Shown here piece by piece: positions 60,850 through 64,000 of a DNA stretch of 64,000 nt. Origin of the DNA: Mycobacterium sp. HUMS_12744610 (GTDB lineage Bacteria > Actinomycetota > Actinomycetes > Mycobacteriales > Mycobacteriaceae); assembly GCF_041206865.1 (NCBI RefSeq), contig NZ_JBGEDP010000001.1, positions 2,666,001-2,730,000 of the forward strand, in the 5' to 3' direction. The translations under genes were made by a program, and so were the position numbers. The notes under the pieces were generated by a model. That model worked only from the letters and a program-made list of their open reading frames with translations, ran no database searches and had not been told where the DNA came from. Position 1 is the stretch's first letter; every line of letters starts with the position of its first letter.

Positions 60850-62548
60850 TGGCGCTGGCTGCGTCGCGGGCCGCGATGTAGCCGTACACAAGTCCCTGCG
60901 CGATCGTTGCACCCGCCCCCGGGTACGTCGTTCCAAACGCGTTGGCGGCGGTGTTGCCGATCGCGTATAGGCCTGCAATGGCGCCGCCATCTTCGCGCAA
61001 GACCCGCGCCCGCTCGTCGGCTTTGAGCCCGCCGCAGGTTCCCAAGTCGCTGAGCACCATTTTCACCGCGTAGAACGGGCCTTTGACCAACGGACGCAGG
61101 TTCGGGTTCGGCGTCACAGTCGGATCGCCGTAGTACCGGTCATAGGCGCTGCGTCCCCGACCGAAGTCAAGATCCACACCAGCAGCGGCATTTTCGTTGA
61201 AGCGGGTCATCGTGGCAGTGAAATCGACTACGGGAACGTTGATTTGGGGGGCCAGCCCGGCGAGACTGTCAGCGCGCACTGCGATACCGGCGTCGTACCA
61301 CGGTTGTGGGATTCTCATGCGCGGGAACAGCTCGGCGCCAAAGACATAGCTGTTGCGATACTGCTGGTCGAAGACAATCCACATGGTTTCGACCGGCGTT
61401 CCCGCGCGTTCCAGTTCGAGCAGTCGCTGGCCGAAGGACATGTAGTCAGTCGATTCATTGGCGAAGCGGTGGCCGTCCTGGTCGACTATGAGGCAGCCGG
61501 GGAGTGATCGTTCGGCGAGCATCACCACCGGCGCTTTTCCGGGTAGCGGCGCAATGGCGGGGAACCACCACGCCTGATCCATCAAATCGATGTCGGCGCC
61601 GAGTTCTTGAGCCGCTCGGATCCCGTCACCGGTGTTGCTCTCGGCGCCCAGGCTCAGGTTGGCGCCCAGTGATTCGGACTGGAATTTCCATCGCATGTCC
61701 ATGCTGTGGTCGAAGCCACCCGTGGCCAGCACCACGCCGCGCCGGGCAGTGATCGTGAGTTCACGGCCGGCGTGGTCCACGATCGCGCCGTTGACACGGT
61801 CGGAATCGCCGGTGAGGCGCAGCAGCGTGGTATCGGTCCACACCGGGATTCCCGCTCGCAGCACGCCCGCGAACAGGCCGGCCGTCAGACCCTGGCCGCC
61901 TGCCGCGTAGTGGCGGCCCACCAGCAGCCCGCCCACGCCCTGGGCCAATCGTTTGACTATCGTCGGGATTCCCTTTCGTGGCACCCGGGCCATCAAATTC
62001 ATCCAGCGGTAGTCGGCGCCCGTCGTCGGAACCGGGATGCCGGCCTCCATGACTCCGGGCCGCAGCCGGGCGCGGTGTTCACCCAGGATCGAGGTATTCA
62101 GCGGCCGGCATTCGCAGGTACGTCCGGCCGCGCTGCCGCCGGGGGCCTCGGGGTGGTAGTCGGAGTAGTCACGTGCCCAGAAAAGCCGCAGTGGAGTGGT
62201 GCGGGCCAGCATGTCGACGGTCGCGGGCAGGTGCGTCAGAAACCCGGCGGAACGTTGCGCAGGTGCCGAGCCGGCAACCACCGAATCGAGGTACAGGGCT
62301 GCCCGCTCGCTCGTGTCGTTTGCCCCGGCTTCCTGCAGTACCGGGCCCGCCGGGAGCCACAGTGCACCACCGGACCGGGCGGTCGAGCCGCCCACACACG
62401 ACGATTTTTCGATGATCAACACCGAGAGGCCGAGCTCATGAGCCGCCAGTGCAGCCGCCATGCCCGTGCCCGAGCCGACAACCAGTAGGTCAACGCAGGT
62501 GTCGGTCACCGACAGGCCAGCGGGAATCGTCGAGCTGTGCGCGGTCAC
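60845..62548 (-). CDS. kstD: 3-ketosteroid delta-1-dehydrogenase
   Basis: The 567-residue FAD enzyme introduces the 1,2 double bond into ring A of 3-ketosteroids. The FAD loop is LLVVGSGTGMAAALAAHELG, then GGSTARSGGALWLP. Active-site tyrosines are visible in ARDYSDYHPEAPGG, NESTDYMSF and TTYPGAGATI, matching Tyr119, Tyr318 and Tyr487/Gly491 of Rhodococcus KSTD1. GTG 62548 is chosen; farther upstream the frame runs antisense to kshA. It is divergent from kshA; together the two enzymes open ring B. Confidence 0.92.
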   Translation of the reverse strand: MTAHSSTIPAGLSVTDTCVDLLVVGSGTGMAAALAAHELGLSVLIIEKSSCVGGSTARSGGALWLPAGPVLQEAGANDTSERAALYLDSVVAGSAPAQRSAGFLTHLPATVDMLARTTPLRLFWARDYSDYHPEAPGGSAAGRTCECRPLNTSILGEHRARLRPGVMEAGIPVPTTGADYRWMNLMARVPRKGIPTIVKRLAQGVGGLLVGRHYAAGGQGLTAGLFAGVLRAGIPVWTDTTLLRLTGDSDRVNGAIVDHAGRELTITARRGVVLATGGFDHSMDMRWKFQSESLGANLSLGAESNTGDGIRAAQELGADIDLMDQAWWFPAIAPLPGKAPVVMLAERSLPGCLIVDQDGHRFANESTDYMSFGQRLLELERAGTPVETMWIVFDQQYRNSYVFGAELFPRMRIPQPWYDAGIAVRADSLAGLAPQINVPVVDFTATMTRFNENAAAGVDLDFGRGRSAYDRYYGDPTVTPNPNLRPLVKGPFYAVKMVLSDLGTCGGLKADERARVLREDGGAIAGLYAIGNTAANAFGTTYPGAGATIAQGLVYGYIAARDAASAS

Positions 62549-62617
62549 GAATGAAACGGTAGGCCCGGGCACTGCTGCAAAGGAAGAGCCTTCCTGATGA
62601 GTGGAACAACAGGCCAC

Positions 62618-62635
62618 TATGAATACCGTTATAGG
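62618..62635. promoter_or_regulatory. Imperfect palindrome before kshA, possible operator
   Basis: CTATGA and TTATAG flank six central bases and pair at five of six positions. The site lies immediately before the ribosome site (AGGAG, 62634-62638) of kshA, in the divergent kstD-kshA promoter region. It does not fit the KstR consensus. Confidence 0.35.
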
Positions 62636-62641
62636 AGTTGA

Positions 62642-63793
62642 ATGACCGTTATGACGCCGCAGTCTGAATCCGACCAAATCCGAGTCATCGAAGCGGATGC
62701 CGCGCCGGCGCGGTTCGCCCGCGGCTGGCATTGTCTGGGTCTGCTCCGGGAATTCGGTGACGGCAAGCCCCATACCGTCAACGCCTTCGGACAAAAGCTC
62801 GTCGTCTTCCGCGGCGCGGACGGCAGGGTCAATGTGCTCGACGGCTACTGCCGCCACATGGGCGGCGACCTGTCCGAGGGTGAGGTCAAGGGCAATGAGA
62901 TCGCATGCCCCTTCCACGACTGGCGCTGGGGCGGTGACGGCCGCTGCAAGCAGGTGCCGTACAGCAGGCGCACCCCCAGGCTTGCCCGCACCCGATCTTG
63001 GACCACGCTGCAACAGGACGGCATGTTGTTCGTGTGGAACGACCCCGAAGGCAATCCACCCCCACCGGAGGTGACGATCCCGCGCATCGAGGGTGCCACG
63101 AGCGACGAATGGACCGACTGGCACTGGTACACCACCGTGGTCCACACCAACTGCCGCGAAATCATCGACAACGTCGTGGACATGGCGCATTTCTTCTATA
63201 TTCACGGTTCGCTGCCCACGTACTTCAAGAACATCTTCGAAGGACACGTGGCGACGCAGTACATGAACAGTGCGGGCCGTCCCGACCTCGGCGGCACCGA
63301 GGGTGCGCAGATGCTCGGTACCACCTCGGTGGCCTCGTACTGGGGTCCGTCCTTCATGATCGACGACCTGACCTATCACTATGCGGAAGCCGACCATCAC
63401 ACTGTGCTCATCAACTGCCATTACCCAATCGATGCGAATTCCTTTGTGCTGCAATACGGCATCATCGTCAAAAAATCGGCCACGCTGCCCGACGACCTCG
63501 CCATGCAGACGGCCATCAGTCTCGGTGACTTCGTCAAGCTGGGCTTCGAACAGGATGTGGCGATCTGGCGGAACAAGGCGCGCATCGACAATCCGCTGCT
63601 GGTCGAGGAAGACGGGCCGGTTTACCAGCTGCGGCGTTGGTATCAGCAGTTCTACGTCGACGTCGGCGACGTAGAACCGGACATGGTGGACCGCTTCGAG
63701 TTCGAGCTCGACACCACGCGACCATACGAGGCGTGGATGAAAGAGGTCGAGGCGAATATGACAGCACAGGCGGCCACCACCGGTTCGGTGTGA
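62642..63793 (+). CDS. kshA: 3-ketosteroid 9-alpha-hydroxylase oxygenase component
   Basis: The 383-residue Rieske oxygenase hydroxylates C9 of androstadiene-type steroids; with KstD action the B ring opens. The Rieske ligands are Cys70, His72 (YCRHMGG) and Cys89, His92 (CPFHDW). The mononuclear iron ligands are Asp180, His183 and His188 in IIDNVVDMAHFFYIHGS. The sequence is KshA-like throughout. AGGAG precedes ATG 62642. The KshB reductase is not in the window. A small Cys-containing gene follows 44 bases downstream. Confidence 0.93.
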   Translation: MTVMTPQSESDQIRVIEADAAPARFARGWHCLGLLREFGDGKPHTVNAFGQKLVVFRGADGRVNVLDGYCRHMGGDLSEGEVKGNEIACPFHDWRWGGDGRCKQVPYSRRTPRLARTRSWTTLQQDGMLFVWNDPEGNPPPPEVTIPRIEGATSDEWTDWHWYTTVVHTNCREIIDNVVDMAHFFYIHGSLPTYFKNIFEGHVATQYMNSAGRPDLGGTEGAQMLGTTSVASYWGPSFMIDDLTYHYAEADHHTVLINCHYPIDANSFVLQYGIIVKKSATLPDDLAMQTAISLGDFVKLGFEQDVAIWRNKARIDNPLLVEEDGPVYQLRRWYQQFYVDVGDVEPDMVDRFEFELDTTRPYEAWMKEVEANMTAQAATTGSV

Positions 63794-63837
63794 CGAGGTT
63801 GACTGTGTCCGGGAGGATAGACAATCGACTCGATGAG

Positions 63838-64000
63838 ATGCCCATGGTGCCCGTCGCGTGCCGCACCTGCGGCGCGCGGGTGCTGGCCCGCAAAAGCAGC
63901 TGGGGCCAGACTAGCGTGCAGTGGGATGCCGACGGGATGGCGCGGTGTGCCGAACGCCGCGAAGCCGTTCGCATCGAAGACAATCGCGGCGCGCTGTTTC
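63838..64000 (+). CDS. Small CxxC protein, 5' part (runs off the window)
   Basis: From ATG 63838 the frame reads MPMVPVACRTCGARVLARKS, SWGQTSVQWDADGMARCAER, then REAVRIEDNRGALF and continues past the end. The CRTC pair and a later Cys suggest a metal or redox site. Similar small proteins sit beside KshA-type oxygenases in mycobacteria, so a role as electron-transfer or assembly helper is possible, but that is inference. Confidence 0.7.
   Translation, partial: MPMVPVACRTCGARVLARKSSWGQTSVQWDADGMARCAERREAVRIEDNRGALF

Noticed and set aside
1..64000. tRNA, rRNA and CRISPR arrays
   Set aside because: I saw no cloverleaf-type tRNA sequence, no rRNA stretch and no regularly spaced repeats. The only tandem repeat has two copies without unique spacers.

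Overview
The window is GC-rich DNA from a mycobacterium. It has mycobacterium-type genes throughout: a DesA3-like desaturase, an Rv1683-like lipase/acyl-CoA synthetase, a mycofactocin-type SDR, KshA/KstD steroid enzymes, a DUF732 secreted protein and an IS1081-like element. Names of Mycobacterium tuberculosis homologues are recalled from family knowledge, not from a search. The mix of insertion sequences with steroid and aromatic catabolism suggests an environmental or opportunistic species. I cannot name the species.

Bases 1-20,000 are a plastic region. Five insertion sequences of five families (IS256/IS1081-like, IS1380, IS3, ISL3, IS5/IS427) lie among stress-type genes: a PPK2 polyphosphate kinase, glutamate decarboxylase, a GAF sensor kinase, GAF-ANTAR and ANTAR-like regulators, small membrane proteins, the DesA3-like desaturase and a STAS protein. 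Several decayed genes sit between them. The ISL3 copy has a perfect 8-bp target duplication. The IS5 copy sits in a CTAG that supplied the stop codon of the neighbouring gene.

Bases 19,364-28,044 hold the main find. An approximately 5.7-kb unit encodes a tyrosine recombinase, a small HTH protein, an 809-residue protein with eight predicted zinc ribbons and a degenerate recombinase-like C-terminus, and a flavin monooxygenase. All four are joined by overlaps or a 3-nt gap. The unit has split one minus-strand gene into a lipase half and an acyl-CoA synthetase half.

Bases 28,500-33,200 carry small stress and membrane genes, a secreted peptidase-like protein, an F420-type (LLM) oxidoreductase and an epimerase. 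Bases 33,200-42,800 form a catabolic island: an aldehyde dehydrogenase, then a plus-strand operon with two paralogous Rieske oxygenase alpha subunits. Each alpha subunit is followed by the same uncharacterised roughly 110-residue partner. The operon also has an amidohydrolase, a MarR regulator, two SDRs and a TauD-type dioxygenase. Two near-identical 14-bp motifs lie upstream of the two divergent promoters bounding this island.

Bases 42,800-50,100 encode a CPA1 antiporter, a DUF732 protein, an MFS transporter, an SCO6745-type protein and a type III glutamine synthetase. Bases 50,200-59,000 encode flavin and FAD enzymes, a DUF1295 5-alpha-reductase-like protein with an upstream site matching the KstR consensus, a mycofactocin-type SDR, and an operon of SnoaL, sulfotransferase, DUF1214 and SDR genes. 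After several pseudogenes, the window ends with a PadR regulator, a tandem 52-bp repeat, kstD, kshA and the start of a small cysteine-containing gene. The right half is therefore a steroid/aromatic catabolism neighbourhood.
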